A stretch of DNA of 64,000 nucleotides from Candidatus Mycobacterium methanotrophicum (GCF_023515995.1 NZ_CP097320.1:1798001-1862000), one strand, 5' to 3'; numbered from the stretch's first letter, positions 26,496 to 37,465 are shown. The notes: generated by a model from the sequence alone, not told the origin. Made by a program: numbers and translations.

Positions 26496-28388
26496 ATGCC
26501 AAACCGTGGCGATGCGCTCGGTGGGCGAGCCAGCCAAGCCAGCGTCCCGCCCGGCGGAGTGGCGAACCGTAGTGCCTTTGCCGGTTATTCGATCTTGCGT
26601 CCCTTGGGTTCTGGCGGGATGGCCGACGTCTATCTCGCCAAGCACCCGCGCTTGCCGCGTCGCGACGCGCTGAAAGTTCTGACAAAGCTAATGACGGCCG
26701 ACGACGAGTTCCGTGAGCGATTCAATCGGGAAGCGGATCTGGCGGCGACGCTATTTCACCCGCATATCGTCGCGGTCCACGATCGCGGTGAATTCGACGG
26801 CCAACTCTGGATCGCGATGGACTACGTCGAGGGCACCGACGCAGCCCGATTGGTGAAAGAGCGTTACCGCAAAGGCATGTCAGAGCACGACGTCGGCGCC
26901 ATCGTAGAGGCAGTCGCAGCCGCACTCGACTATGCCCATGCCCGAGGCCTGCTGCATCGCGACGTGAAACCCGCCAACATCTTGCTCACCCACCCCGAGG
27001 AAGACGAGCGACGAATCCTGTTGGCGGATTTCGGAGTTGCGCGTCAGCTTGCCGATATCAGCGGTATCACCGAGACGAACGTCGCAGTGGGAACGGTTGC
27101 CTACGCCGCTCCTGAACAGTTGGTCGGGTCGAACATCGACGGACGGGCCGACCAGTATGCGCTGGCCGCCACCACGTTTCATCTGCTTACCGGTCTGCCG
27201 CCGTATCAGCACTCCAACCCCGTCGCCGTGATCGGCCAGCATCTCCACGCGGCTGTGCCCAGGCTCAGCGAGCAGCGTCCGGATCTGGCGCGCCTGGATG
27301 GTGTTTTCTTCAAAGCCCTCGCGAAGGATCCCGACGACAGATTCGATCGGTGCCGCGATTTTGCCGCCGCATTCAACGACAAGGTCGCTCGCCGCCGCGG
27401 CGCTGTCCGTCAACGCGGCGCCGCTTCGGTGAAGCTCGGCCGCAGATTTTCACTCAAGAGCGGCATCGCCGCCGGGACCGCGCTCACGCTGGTGATCGCG
27501 CTGGCGATCACCTGGGGCGTTTCCTTTTTCTCCTGGGACGACGAGCCCCAGTCGAAGGCTGCATCACCACCTCGCTTCAATGCGGCGTCGTCAGCGTCGG
27601 CGGTGCTGCCCGGTGCAAGTTCGGCAGCCGCCAGACCTGTACTCGACGGTTCCTATCGGTTGGACTACGACCGCGCAAAGCAGACGTCCAACGGCGTGAT
27701 CCGGAACAACGGCGCGCAAACCAGTTGGTGGGTCTTTCATTCCGCCTGCACGGCGACCGGGTGCGCAGCGACCGGGACCAAGCTGGACAACGTCGGCCAT
27801 CAAGAGGCAAAGACCACCGGCACCGGCAACACCGGCGTGCTGCATTTCGTCGACGGACACTGGCGAAGCGCGCCCAGGCAGGTAACGGTCGACTGCCGCC
27901 AAGCACACGGCACGCAGACTTCGACGCAGGCCGAGACGGTGGTGTGGTCGTTGACGCCGCAACCCGACGGCACGCTGCGCGGCGCGCAGACGCAGACCGT
28001 CGAGAGCAACGAGTGCGGCGCGCGGGGCGCGATGTTGCGGATTCCCGTGCTGGCCACCCGGGTTGGCGATGTTCCGTCGGGCGTCGACGTGGCCGACCCC
28101 GCGAAGGCCTCGCAGACCTCGGCTGTCCCGGCCGGCGCGTCAGCTCTGCCGGTAGCTGGAGGCGTCTGCGGCGACGTCGACAAACTCGCTTACGACGCAG
28201 GCGCCAATGAGCAGGTGGTCTGCGAAGCCAACACCTGGGACAAAGCGCCTGGCACTACCGGGGTGCATCCCGTCGGGACTTCGTGTGACGAGCCGAATGT
28301 CGCGGTCTTCGCGATGTCGAAGTCGGACGACGGGTATCTGATCGAGTGCGATCCGGCGACGCGGGTGTGGACCCGTCAGCACGGATAA
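26496..28388 (+). CDS. Membrane Ser/Thr protein kinase, PknF-like
   Basis: About 630 residues. Kinase domain with PLGSGGMADVYLAKHP (P loop), catalytic lysine in DALKVL, LLHRDVKPANIL, DFGVA, a long activation loop with several Ser/Thr and AAPEQL: all catalytic residues present. A basic juxtamembrane segment leads to one transmembrane helix (ALTLVIALAITWGVSFF). About 250 extracellular residues with five to eight cysteines follow (CTATGCAATG, CGARG, VCGDVDKLAYDAG), likely a disulfide-bonded sensor. The start is uncertain: ATG 26496 is used, TTG 26340 and GTG 26560 are possible. It is divergent from the FHA exporter, its probable substrate. Confidence 0.88.
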   Translation: MPNRGDALGGRASQASVPPGGVANRSAFAGYSILRPLGSGGMADVYLAKHPRLPRRDALKVLTKLMTADDEFRERFNREADLAATLFHPHIVAVHDRGEFDGQLWIAMDYVEGTDAARLVKERYRKGMSEHDVGAIVEAVAAALDYAHARGLLHRDVKPANILLTHPEEDERRILLADFGVARQLADISGITETNVAVGTVAYAAPEQLVGSNIDGRADQYALAATTFHLLTGLPPYQHSNPVAVIGQHLHAAVPRLSEQRPDLARLDGVFFKALAKDPDDRFDRCRDFAAAFNDKVARRRGAVRQRGAASVKLGRRFSLKSGIAAGTALTLVIALAITWGVSFFSWDDEPQSKAASPPRFNAASSASAVLPGASSAAARPVLDGSYRLDYDRAKQTSNGVIRNNGAQTSWWVFHSACTATGCAATGTKLDNVGHQEAKTTGTGNTGVLHFVDGHWRSAPRQVTVDCRQAHGTQTSTQAETVVWSLTPQPDGTLRGAQTQTVESNECGARGAMLRIPVLATRVGDVPSGVDVADPAKASQTSAVPAGASALPVAGGVCGDVDKLAYDAGANEQVVCEANTWDKAPGTTGVHPVGTSCDEPNVAVFAMSKSDDGYLIECDPATRVWTRQHG

Positions 28389-28436
28389 CGCCCGCACTTT
28401 GTAGTGCTGTCGGTGGGCCCGCCTACCCTGGTGAGC

Positions 28437-30605
<2,169 letters not shown>

Positions 30606-30731
30606 GTGGCCGCCACTCGCCACCGAACTCGTCGCCCGACCATAAAGCCGCGGCGATGCGCTGCGCTGCTCCGAGCCAGCCGGCTGCTCGATGAATAGAC
30701 ACGCGATGAAGGTGCCCAGGAAGGTCGTCAC

Positions 30732-31349
30732 ATGGCTAGATTCACTCGGCGGGCGGCGCTTACTGCGCTGGGCGCTAGCGCGGTTACGGGTATCGGGTAT
30801 GCGCTTCGCGGAATCCTTGGTTCACCCGTCCTGCGCATCCGCCTGACTGACGGCGGCGGCATGATGGGCGCCACCCCGGCGGACATGAGCCTCTACATGG
30901 ACATGTTCAACCGCCACACCGAGATCACCCGCACGGTCGAGGAGATTCCCGGCGGCGTGCGCACCATCACCCAGTCAAACGCACCCGACCTCGCTGCAAA
31001 CTTGCACGACCACGTGTCAAGCATGTACTCCCATCTCGACCAAGGCCCCGAGGTCATGTGTATGAGCCAGAGCCTGCCAACGCTGTTCCACAACGCCGGT
31101 GGCTACCGCCGCCAGTTGACCCTCACGCCCACGGGCGTCATCGTCGAGGAAACCTCCGACGATCCCGTCCTCACCGACACCATCCGCGCCCACGCCCGTG
31201 AGGTCACCGGGTTCGTGCGCGATGGAATGCCCGCGATGATGCAGGGCATGATGGGCGGTTCCGGCGGCATGATGGGACCCGGCGGCATGATGGGACCCGG
31301 CGGCATGATGGGACCCGGCGGCATGATGGGACCCGGCGGTCGACCGTAG
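30732..31349 (+). CDS. Met-rich exported protein with C-terminal GGMMGP repeats
   Basis: 205 residues. The N-terminus FTRRAALTALGASAVTGIGYAL looks like a twin-arginine signal. The mature part is rich in Met and His (MMGATPADMSLYMDMFNRH, VEEIPGGVRTITQS, EVMCMSQSLPTLFHNAGGY) and ends in Met clusters (DGMPAMMQGMMGG) plus four exact GGMMGP repeats. Such Met/His content suggests binding of copper or another soft metal in the cell envelope, but this is inference. It sits between uvrB and the IS607 element, at the place where M. tuberculosis has the efflux gene Rv1634, not recognised here. Confidence 0.7.
   Translation: MARFTRRAALTALGASAVTGIGYALRGILGSPVLRIRLTDGGGMMGATPADMSLYMDMFNRHTEITRTVEEIPGGVRTITQSNAPDLAANLHDHVSSMYSHLDQGPEVMCMSQSLPTLFHNAGGYRRQLTLTPTGVIVEETSDDPVLTDTIRAHAREVTGFVRDGMPAMMQGMMGGSGGMMGPGGMMGPGGMMGPGGMMGPGGRP
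31263..31334 (+). repeat. Four tandem copies of an 18-bp unit in the Met-rich gene
   Basis: The unit ggcggcatgatgggaccc repeats four times without a mismatch, encoding GGMMGP each time. It keeps frame and is a likely site of length variation by slippage. Confidence 0.95.
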
Positions 31350-31428
31350 CCGTCGGTGCCCGAGGGCTGCCAGCTGTTGCGGCGTGGGTGGTCGTTAGTT
31401 GTCGGTGGCGTGCTGTAGGAACAGAAGC

Positions 31429-32016
31429 ATGAATCTGGCGGTGTGGGCTGAGCGCAACGGTGTGGCGCGGGTGACGGCGTATCGCTGGTTTCACGCTGGG
31501 CAGTTGCCGGTCACGGCACGCAAGGTTGGGCGACTGATTCTCGTCGGAGAGCCCGTCGGGGAGGCGGGCCGGCGAGGGCGGACGGCGGTGTATGCGCGAG
31601 TGTCGTCGGCTGATCAGAAATCGGATCTGGATCGGCAGGTAGCGCGTGTGACCTCGTGGGCAACGGCTGAACAGATCCCTGTCGACAAGGTCGTTACCGA
31701 GGTCGGTTCGGCGCTGAACGGGCACCGCCGCAAGTTCCTTGCGCTGCTGCGTGATCCGGCCGTAACGCGGATTGTGGTGGAACATCGGGACCGGTTCTGC
31801 CGGTTCGGCTCCGAGTATGTCCAGGCGGCCCTGGCCGCCCAAGGCCGTGAGCTGATTGTGGTGGATTCGGCCGAGGTTGATGACGACCTGGTGCGCGATA
31901 TCACCGAGATCTTGACGTCGATGTGTGCTCGACTCTACGGCAAACGCGCTGCTGCCAACCGTGCTAAGCGCGCCGTCGCCGCGGCGGCTGACGGCGGGGA
32001 ACACGAGGCTGCGTGA
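31429..32016 (+). CDS. tnpA: IS607-family serine recombinase (transposase TnpA)
   Basis: 195 residues from the ATG at 31429. The N-terminal MerR-like HTH (LAVWAERNGVARVTAYRWF) is followed by the resolvase fold with the catalytic serine in TAVYARVSSADQKSDLDRQ, the Arg-containing IVVEHRDRFCRFG and a C-terminal basic helix. This small recombinase inserts the circular element without target duplication. The end overlaps the tnpB start (TGATG), giving translational coupling. The protein seems intact. An in-frame TTG at 31399 is less likely as start. Confidence 0.88.
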   Translation: MNLAVWAERNGVARVTAYRWFHAGQLPVTARKVGRLILVGEPVGEAGRRGRTAVYARVSSADQKSDLDRQVARVTSWATAEQIPVDKVVTEVGSALNGHRRKFLALLRDPAVTRIVVEHRDRFCRFGSEYVQAALAAQGRELIVVDSAEVDDDLVRDITEILTSMCARLYGKRAAANRAKRAVAAAADGGEHEAA

Positions 32017-33407
32017 TGGCGCGCTTCGAGGTGCCCGACGGGTGGTGTGTGCAAGCGTTCCGGTTCACGCTGGATCCGACCAAGGCGCAAGCCGCCAACT
32101 TGGCGCGCCATTTCGGTGCGCGCCGTAAGGCATTCAACTGGACCGTCGCGGTGCTGAAAGCCGACATCGAGGCGTGGCACGCGGATGGCGCCGAGTCGGC
32201 GAAGCCGTCGCTGCGGGTGCTGCGCAAACGGTGGAACAGCGTCAAAGACGAGGTGTGTGTCAACGCTGAGACCGGGCAGCCGTGGTGGCCGGAATGCTCG
32301 AAAGAGGCCTACGCCGACGGGATCGCGGGCGCGGTCGACGCGTATTGGAACTGGCAGACCTCTCGTGCCGGGAAACGGGCTGGCAAAAGAGTGGGCTTTC
32401 CCCGGTTCAAGAAAAAGGGCCGCGACGCCGACCGCGTGTGCTTCACCACCGGTGCGATGCGCGTCGAGCCCGACCGCCGGCATCTGACGCTGCCCGTGAT
32501 CGGCACCGTTCGGGTCCATGAGAACACCCGCCGCCTCGAACGACTCATCCGGTCAGATCGTGCGCGGGTGCTGGCAATCTCGGTGCGCCGCAACGGCACC
32601 CGCCTGGATGCGAGTGTGCGGGTGCTTGTCCAACGCCCTCAACAGCCCCGCGTGGCCCATCCTGATTCACGGATCGGTGTCGATGTCGGTGTGCGGCGGC
32701 TGGCCACTGTCGCAGACGCCGACGGCGCCGTGCTCGAACACGTGCCCAATCCCCGCCCGCTCGTCGCAGCGCTCAAAGAGTTGCGGCACGTCAGCCGCGC
32801 ACGGTCGCGTTGTATGAAAGGCTCACGCCGCTATCGTGAGCGCACCACCGAGATGTCCCGGTTGCATCGCCGGGTCAACGATGTCCGAACGCATCATTTG
32901 CACGTCCTGACAACACGATTGGCCAAAACCCACGGCCGCATCGTGGTCGAAGGTCTGGACGCGGCGGGAATGCTGCGGCAAAAAGGGTTGCCCGGGGCGC
33001 GCGCAAGACGGCGCGGACTATCCGACGCAGCTCTGGGCACCCCGCGCCGGCACCTGGCCTACAAGACAAGCTGGTACGGATCAAGTCTAGTGGTCGCTGA
33101 CCGCTGGTTTCCATCGTCGAAAACCTGCCACGCCTGCCGGCATGTCCAAGACATCGGCTGGGACGAATACTGGACCTGTGATACCGCCGCTGGCGGTTGC
33201 GGTGCCGTCCACCAGCGCGACGACTGCGCTGCCATCAACCTCGCACGCTACGAGGAACCCGTTAGCGTCGTCGGCCCAGTTGGGGCCGCCGTCAAGCGTG
33301 GAGCCGACCGTAAGACCGGGCCTCGCCCGGCGGGTGGCCGTGAAGCGCGGAAGGGAGGCAGCCCCACGGCTGCCGAACAACCCCGAGACGGGGTGCAAGT
33401 CGCGTGA
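32013..33407 (+). CDS. tnpB: RNA-guided nuclease TnpB of the IS607 element
   Basis: About 463 residues (GTG 32013 or ATG 32016). N-terminal helical WED/REC region with FRFTLDPTKAQAANLARHFG and HTH_OrfB_IS605-like contacts. RuvC catalytic residues are all present: Asp in RIGVDVGVRRLATV, Glu in RIVVEGLDAAGML, Asp in HQRDDCAAINLARY. A zinc ribbon (CHAC, then CDTAAGGC) lies between the last two. TnpB uses a guide RNA from the element's right end to cut empty donor sites. The 50 C-terminal residues overlap the presumed guide-RNA scaffold. It appears intact. Confidence 0.9.
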   Translation: MMARFEVPDGWCVQAFRFTLDPTKAQAANLARHFGARRKAFNWTVAVLKADIEAWHADGAESAKPSLRVLRKRWNSVKDEVCVNAETGQPWWPECSKEAYADGIAGAVDAYWNWQTSRAGKRAGKRVGFPRFKKKGRDADRVCFTTGAMRVEPDRRHLTLPVIGTVRVHENTRRLERLIRSDRARVLAISVRRNGTRLDASVRVLVQRPQQPRVAHPDSRIGVDVGVRRLATVADADGAVLEHVPNPRPLVAALKELRHVSRARSRCMKGSRRYRERTTEMSRLHRRVNDVRTHHLHVLTTRLAKTHGRIVVEGLDAAGMLRQKGLPGARARRRGLSDAALGTPRRHLAYKTSWYGSSLVVADRWFPSSKTCHACRHVQDIGWDEYWTCDTAAGGCGAVHQRDDCAAINLARYEEPVSVVGPVGAAVKRGADRKTGPRPAGGREARKGGSPTAAEQPRDGVQVA

Positions 33408-33454
33408 GCACTAAAGATCACTCACTTGCAACGGCTGAATACTGCGGGCGAGTT
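33345..33454 (+). ncRNA. Candidate TnpB guide RNA (omega/reRNA) at IS607 right end
   Basis: Overlapping the tnpB 3' end are three stacked hairpins: ggcagc/gctgcc (about 33357-33373), cccg/cggg (about 33382-33393) and gcaa...gtgag/ctcac...ttgc (33395-33429), followed by the terminal GG. By analogy with characterised TnpB systems the transcript would end with about 20 bases of flanking DNA as guide, beginning ctgaatactg at 33435. Scaffold boundaries are inferred; the 5' end is not known. Confidence 0.5.
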
Positions 33455-33543
33455 GACAACAGCCGGTACCGAGCTGCGCTCGACTATCGAAGACCTCTCC
33501 GACGAGCTGGGTTGTCCGCCATGGCGACCGTTGCCCGCCGAAT
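33435..33543 (+). pseudogene. C-terminal fragment of an interrupted gene beside the IS607 end
   Basis: Directly after the terminal GG an open frame reads LNTAGELTTAGTELRSTIED and continues as LSDELGCPPWRPLPAE before TAG. Protein-like composition and the TxAGxELRxxIEDxTDEL pattern resemble the C-terminal part of actinobacterial HTH/SCO6745-type proteins. No matching N-terminal part is seen on the left side of the element, so most of the gene is gone. Identification tentative. Confidence 0.35.
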
Positions 33544-33619
33544 AGGCCGGGGAGAACCGGTTTGGACATTCGAAAACGGAATGGAGTTCCTCAACAAGGC
33601 CGTCATCAAGCCGCCTGAC

Positions 33620-33786
33620 CGGGTGTGAACCAAACGGGGTCAAGCCCAGTTGCGGCTGAAGACAGCTGCGTTGTGAGTGGTCGTTTGGCGATGACGCGCG
33701 GAAGGGACGCAACCACAAGGCTGCCCAACAAACCCGAGACGGGGCGCAAGTCGCGTGACCAGTCAAAGATCACTCACTTGCAACGG
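33620..33786 (+). repeat. Relic second right end of an IS607-type element
   Basis: Bases 33698-33786 align with 33348-33434 of the intact element at roughly 85 per cent: the tnpB tail region, the scaffold hairpins, and an identical 22-base end finishing in GG. The upstream part (from about 33620) has weaker similarity to the tnpB tail in a broken frame. There is no tnpA or tnpB body. It is either the leftover of an older copy or a stand-alone guide-RNA cassette. The flank after its GG (accgatgagt) differs from that of the intact copy. Confidence 0.65.
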
Positions 33787-33883
33787 ACCGATGAGTGCAG
33801 TCAGCCCGCCGTGGTGATGATTTCGGCGAAGCGCGACTGCCCCGCGTGCCGGTCGCGACGGCCCGACTGCCCGACAGCCGACG

Positions 33884-35488
33884 TCAGCGAACCGACTTCG
33901 CGATCTGGGTGCGATGGAGTTGCCAGCGCTCAACGATGCGGAATCCCACCAGCTTTGGCGTCGTGTATGCCGGTGCGTGGGCCAGCACCTTTCCCGGCGG
34001 CAGCGATACGCCGCGCTGATGAACGGGCAACGTCGTGTCATGCGTGGAAATCGTCCACAGCGTGGTGCATTGGTAGAGCCGGCCTACCACCAGCCACACC
34101 GCCACGTGGCCGTCCCACAAGGCGCCGCGCTCGGGTCCGCGCTGACCACGTCCGATGTCGACCAACGGCCGGAAGGCCGCTGGACGGGCCGCGAGCAGCG
34201 CCCGAATCGGACCGGGTAGCCAGCCCACCGTGTTGTCGACCAGCAGACAGTCCCCGGGTGCGGCATGCGCGCTGACCACGTCGGCGACCTGGCTGTAGTC
34301 CCAGCCTTCTTTCGCGTACGGCTGCCGTTGCGACAAAAGGTAATTCGGGAAGGCCGCTACGGCCAGCAATACCAGGACGGCGGCGATCCACCGCGGCTTG
34401 CCGGCGGCGGCGACGATGCACACGGCCAGGACAACCGCCATCGCCGGCGTGGTGAAGAACAGATAGCGCGGGTAGTAGAACGGTTCGAACGCCGAATAAA
34501 TCAGGCTGACGGCGGTGGGCACGACAATCCACGCCCCGCAGACGGTCATCAGCAACCGGCTATCGCGTTCCCATTCCCATCGGCCAGTCAACCGGAATGC
34601 GATCGCGGCCACCAAAATGACCGCCGCCAGGATGGCGAACGGGACGCTGTTGTCGAAAAACTGGTGTTGCGCAACGTCGATCGCGTTGTGCCAACTGAGG
34701 CGTGAGAGCCAGGCGACCTGAAATTTCTGGCCATGGGCAAACAACATGAACGGCGTCATGGCCGCCACCGCCACCGCCGAGGTGGCGGCCCACCAAACCA
34801 CTACCGATTTGCGCCGCCCGATCACCGGCGTGACGACGGCGTAGGTCGGCACCAACAGCACCAGGTAGATGTTGAGCAGTATCGACAACATCAACGCGAC
34901 GGCGTAGAGCAGCCACAGCCACCATCGGTTGCGACGTACCGAGGTGATCAGCAATACGGTCAACCAGATTGCGGCGAACGCCGTGAAGGCATAGGAACGC
35001 GCTTCGACACCGGCCCACGTCACGCGCGGCAGGATCGCGAAAACGACGCCCGCGCAAACGGCGATGGTCCGCGACGAGAACTGCCTCGTGAAGACCACGA
35101 CCCCCGCGGCAGCAAGTCCAATTGCCAGAGCGCTGGGGATCCGCGACCAAAACTCGGTCGCTGGAAAAACAGCGAACCAGCCGTGCATCACCAGGTAGTA
35201 CAAGCCGTGCACGGCGTCGATGTGGCCCAACAGCCGCCACAGTTGCGGCAACGAGCGGCTCGACGAGGCCGAGATGGTCGCCCCTTCGTCGAACCACAGC
35301 GACGGCCGGCTCGCCGCGGCGCCGCTGACAACGGCGGCCAGCAACGCGACCGCGACCGGGTCGAACAGCCGGCCACGACGCGGTGGGCGCGAGTAGTCCG
35401 CCGCCACAGCCGTCTTCGGCTGGGCAATAGTCGGGGCGATCATGATGGTTGTCACTGTAAAGGCTCTTTGGTGAAGCCTATTACCCAT
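33884..35488 (-). CDS. GT-C mannosyltransferase, Rv1635c-like (LAM capping)
   Basis: 534 residues, about ten transmembrane helices. The early acidic motif LWFDEGATISASSS in the first extracytoplasmic loop is the GT-C catalytic signature for polyprenyl-phosphate sugar donors. Other features are GLYYLVMHGWFAVFP and a large C-terminal periplasmic region (CLLVDNTVGWLPGPIRALLAA). In M. tuberculosis the gene at this location adds the first mannose cap to lipoarabinomannan. The ATG at 35488 is adopted. It is followed by the IS607 relic, which ends 97 bases from its stop. Presence of a capping enzyme points to a slow-growing species with ManLAM. Confidence 0.82.
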   Translation of the reverse strand: MGNRLHQRAFTVTTIMIAPTIAQPKTAVAADYSRPPRRGRLFDPVAVALLAAVVSGAAASRPSLWFDEGATISASSSRSLPQLWRLLGHIDAVHGLYYLVMHGWFAVFPATEFWSRIPSALAIGLAAAGVVVFTRQFSSRTIAVCAGVVFAILPRVTWAGVEARSYAFTAFAAIWLTVLLITSVRRNRWWLWLLYAVALMLSILLNIYLVLLVPTYAVVTPVIGRRKSVVVWWAATSAVAVAAMTPFMLFAHGQKFQVAWLSRLSWHNAIDVAQHQFFDNSVPFAILAAVILVAAIAFRLTGRWEWERDSRLLMTVCGAWIVVPTAVSLIYSAFEPFYYPRYLFFTTPAMAVVLAVCIVAAAGKPRWIAAVLVLLAVAAFPNYLLSQRQPYAKEGWDYSQVADVVSAHAAPGDCLLVDNTVGWLPGPIRALLAARPAAFRPLVDIGRGQRGPERGALWDGHVAVWLVVGRLYQCTTLWTISTHDTTLPVHQRGVSLPPGKVLAHAPAYTTPKLVGFRIVERWQLHRTQIAKSVR

Positions 35489-35768
35489 CTGTCCTGGTCA
35501 TAATCCGTACAGCTGCCGGTAACCGAAGTCTGCACGCTGACCCACCGCGCCGCACCGAAGTCAACTACGTTGCGCCCCAACTGATTTGGATGGGATTCGA
35601 TGCTTGCCCATGTCGCCGTCGATGCGATTGCTGTGCCGAGCGCGTCCGCGCCAGCTCAAGGGCGGCGGGATCATCAACGCGCGTCGGCGTGTCGCGAATC
35701 CGGCCACCTTGATCAGGCAAAGGGATACTGTCTTGGGTTGGCGTAGCAACCGACAACTGGGAGGTTAC

Positions 35769-36212
35769 ATGAGCGCCTATCGGACCGTGGTGGTAGGAAC
35801 CGACGGGTCTGACTCGTCGCTACGCGCGGTAGAACGGGCAGGCGCCATCGCCGGAGAGGACGCCAAGCTGATTGTCGCGTCGGCGTACTTGCCGCAGCAG
35901 GAAGACCCACGGGCCGCCGACGCCCTGAAGGACGAAAGCTACAAGGTGTCGGGCAACGCCCCGATCTACGCGATCCTGCGTGAGGCCAGGGATCGGGCGC
36001 ATGCCGCGGGCGCCAAGAACGTCGAGGAGCGACCAATCGTCGGCGCCCCGGTCGACGCGCTGGTCGGGCTGGCGGAGGAGGTCGACGCCGACCTGCTCGT
36101 CGTCGGCAACGTCGGCCTGAGCACGATCGCGGGCCGGCTGCTGGGATCGGTGCCCGCCAATGTTTCGCGCCGGGCCAAGGTCGACGTATTGATCGTCCAC
36201 ACCACCCCGTAA
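35769..36212 (+). CDS. Universal stress protein (Rv1636/TB15.3-like)
   Basis: 147 residues. The ATG at 35769 has GGGAGG just upstream (35759-35764). Typical USP features are VVVGTDGSDSSLRAVERA and the nucleotide-binding loop VVGNVGLSTIAGRLLGSVPANV with the G-x2-G-x9-G-[ST] spacing. The M. tuberculosis ortholog binds cAMP more strongly than ATP and may act as a cAMP sink. This is of interest here because both cyclase genes in the window are damaged. Cytosolic dimer is expected. Confidence 0.92.
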   Translation: MSAYRTVVVGTDGSDSSLRAVERAGAIAGEDAKLIVASAYLPQQEDPRAADALKDESYKVSGNAPIYAILREARDRAHAAGAKNVEERPIVGAPVDALVGLAEEVDADLLVVGNVGLSTIAGRLLGSVPANVSRRAKVDVLIVHTTP

Positions 36213-36445
36213 CCGTCCGCCCGGTGTTCGATGCCGCGGAGTACGGGCCGTGGGCACTGATCGCGGACACCTCGGAAAGTGTCGGTGACGAACATCCCGA
36301 AGGACTGCACTTGCTCGGTATCTGCCCGACCGCCACGTCAGGAAAGTCGGGATGATCAGCGCCGCCCTGTCGGGTTGGCGAGGCCGCCACGAACCGGGTT
36401 ATCAGTCAGACACGACGGCGAGTCGTCTTGCGGCGGTGCGGAACG

Positions 36446-37450
36446 TCAGTGTCCTGGCCTGGACAGCACTCGGTCGGCGGTGATCTTTTCGGCCTTGCGG
36501 GCCTCGCGTTCGATGTAGCGCTGCTTGGACTGTTCGAACTTGGCGCACGCGTCCGTGAGTTCGTCGACCAGCACGCCGAGGTCGTCGCGCATTCGCGCAG
36601 CTTCACCGGTGAAGTCCTCGCGCTCGAAGATCCGCCACTTCCTGAGCACCGGCATCACCACATCGTCGAGGAAGATGCGCGGGTCGAATACCCCGCCAAC
36701 GGCGACGATGACGGCCTTGCGGCGAAACCCGGGAACGGTGTATCCGGGCATCTTGAAGTTACGCAGCACTTTGTGCAGCGAGTGCATTGCCTTGTTGGGT
36801 GCGATCTGGAAGCCGGCCTCGGAGACGTCGCGGTAGAAGATCATGTGCAGGTTCTCATCGGCGGAGACACGGGCCAGAAGTTGGTTGGCGATTGCGTCGT
36901 CACAGGCCTTGCCGGTGTTGCGATGCGATACGCGGGTGGCCAGCTCCTGGAATGACACGTAGATGACCGAGTCGAACAGGCCGTCTGCGAACAGCTCGCC
37001 CTCGGCCTGATGGTTTTGTCCCGGGCTGAAGCCGCGGGTTATCTGCTCGATGCGAAGCTGTTCGAGCGCGACGGGGTCGACGGCGCGGGTCACGACGAGG
37101 TAATCGCGCAGCGCGGTGCTGTGTCGGTTCTCCTCGGCGGTCCAGCGGTTGATCCACTGACCCCAGGGGCCGTCCATGCCGTAGTTCATCGCGATCTCGC
37201 GGTGATACGCCGGCAGGTTGTCCTCGGTGAGCAGGTTGAGGACCATCGCCACCTGGGCGACATCGGATAGCTGCGACTGCCCGGGCTCCCAGTCCTGCCC
37301 ACCCAGGGCGTAGAAGTTCTTGCCGTCGGACCACGGGATGTAGTCGTGCGGACTCCATTGCTTGAACTTCGCGATATGCCGGTTGAGGAGACGTTCAACC
37401 ACGGGCTCGAGTTCGTTCAGTAGCTGCAGGTCGGTCAAATCGGTCGACAT
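36446..37450 (-). CDS. Acyl-[ACP] desaturase of the DesA type
   Basis: 334 residues from the ATG at 37450. Di-iron ligands are in place: E-containing LTEDNLPAYHREIA, EENRH in WTAEENRHSTAL and DENLH in RVSADENLHMIFY, the last two forming the ExxH pairs. The rest matches plant-type soluble desaturases (KNFYALGGQDWEPGQSQLSD). DesA1 of M. tuberculosis desaturates meromycolate precursors; its gene lies elsewhere in that genome, so this is likely an additional paralog. Upstream is a short palindrome overlapping the predicted start of transcription. 75 bases of unassigned sequence plus a remnant gene separate it from the MBL gene. Confidence 0.85.
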   Translation of the reverse strand: MSTDLTDLQLLNELEPVVERLLNRHIAKFKQWSPHDYIPWSDGKNFYALGGQDWEPGQSQLSDVAQVAMVLNLLTEDNLPAYHREIAMNYGMDGPWGQWINRWTAEENRHSTALRDYLVVTRAVDPVALEQLRIEQITRGFSPGQNHQAEGELFADGLFDSVIYVSFQELATRVSHRNTGKACDDAIANQLLARVSADENLHMIFYRDVSEAGFQIAPNKAMHSLHKVLRNFKMPGYTVPGFRRKAVIVAVGGVFDPRIFLDDVVMPVLRKWRIFEREDFTGEAARMRDDLGVLVDELTDACAKFEQSKQRYIEREARKAEKITADRVLSRPGH

Positions 37451-37465
37451 GGTGCTCCCGGTTGT

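Larger units (their letters stand above)
31350..33434 (+). mobile_element. IS607-type element (serine recombinase + TnpB)
   Basis: Two overlapping genes, a MerR-HTH serine recombinase and a TnpB, form the classic IS607 layout without terminal inverted repeats. The right end is placed at the GG of caacgg (33433-33434): the terminal stretch 33413-33434 is identical to the end of a second relic at 33765-33786, and the sequences diverge immediately after that GG, the dinucleotide at which IS607 recombinases join. The left boundary is unresolved, somewhere between 31350 and 31428. Confidence 0.8.

Noticed and set aside
31263..31334. Tandem 18-bp units as a CRISPR-like array
   Set aside because: The units are contiguous, without spacers, and keep the reading frame of a protein repeat.
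33404..33628. 74-codon frame spanning the IS607 right end
   Set aside because: It crosses the element boundary and the scaffold hairpins; the neighbouring frame gives a better protein match on the flank side.
36224..36355. 43-codon frame after the stress protein gene (GTG start)
   Set aside because: Protein-like composition, but too short, without a ribosome-binding site or known motif; not strong enough to annotate.
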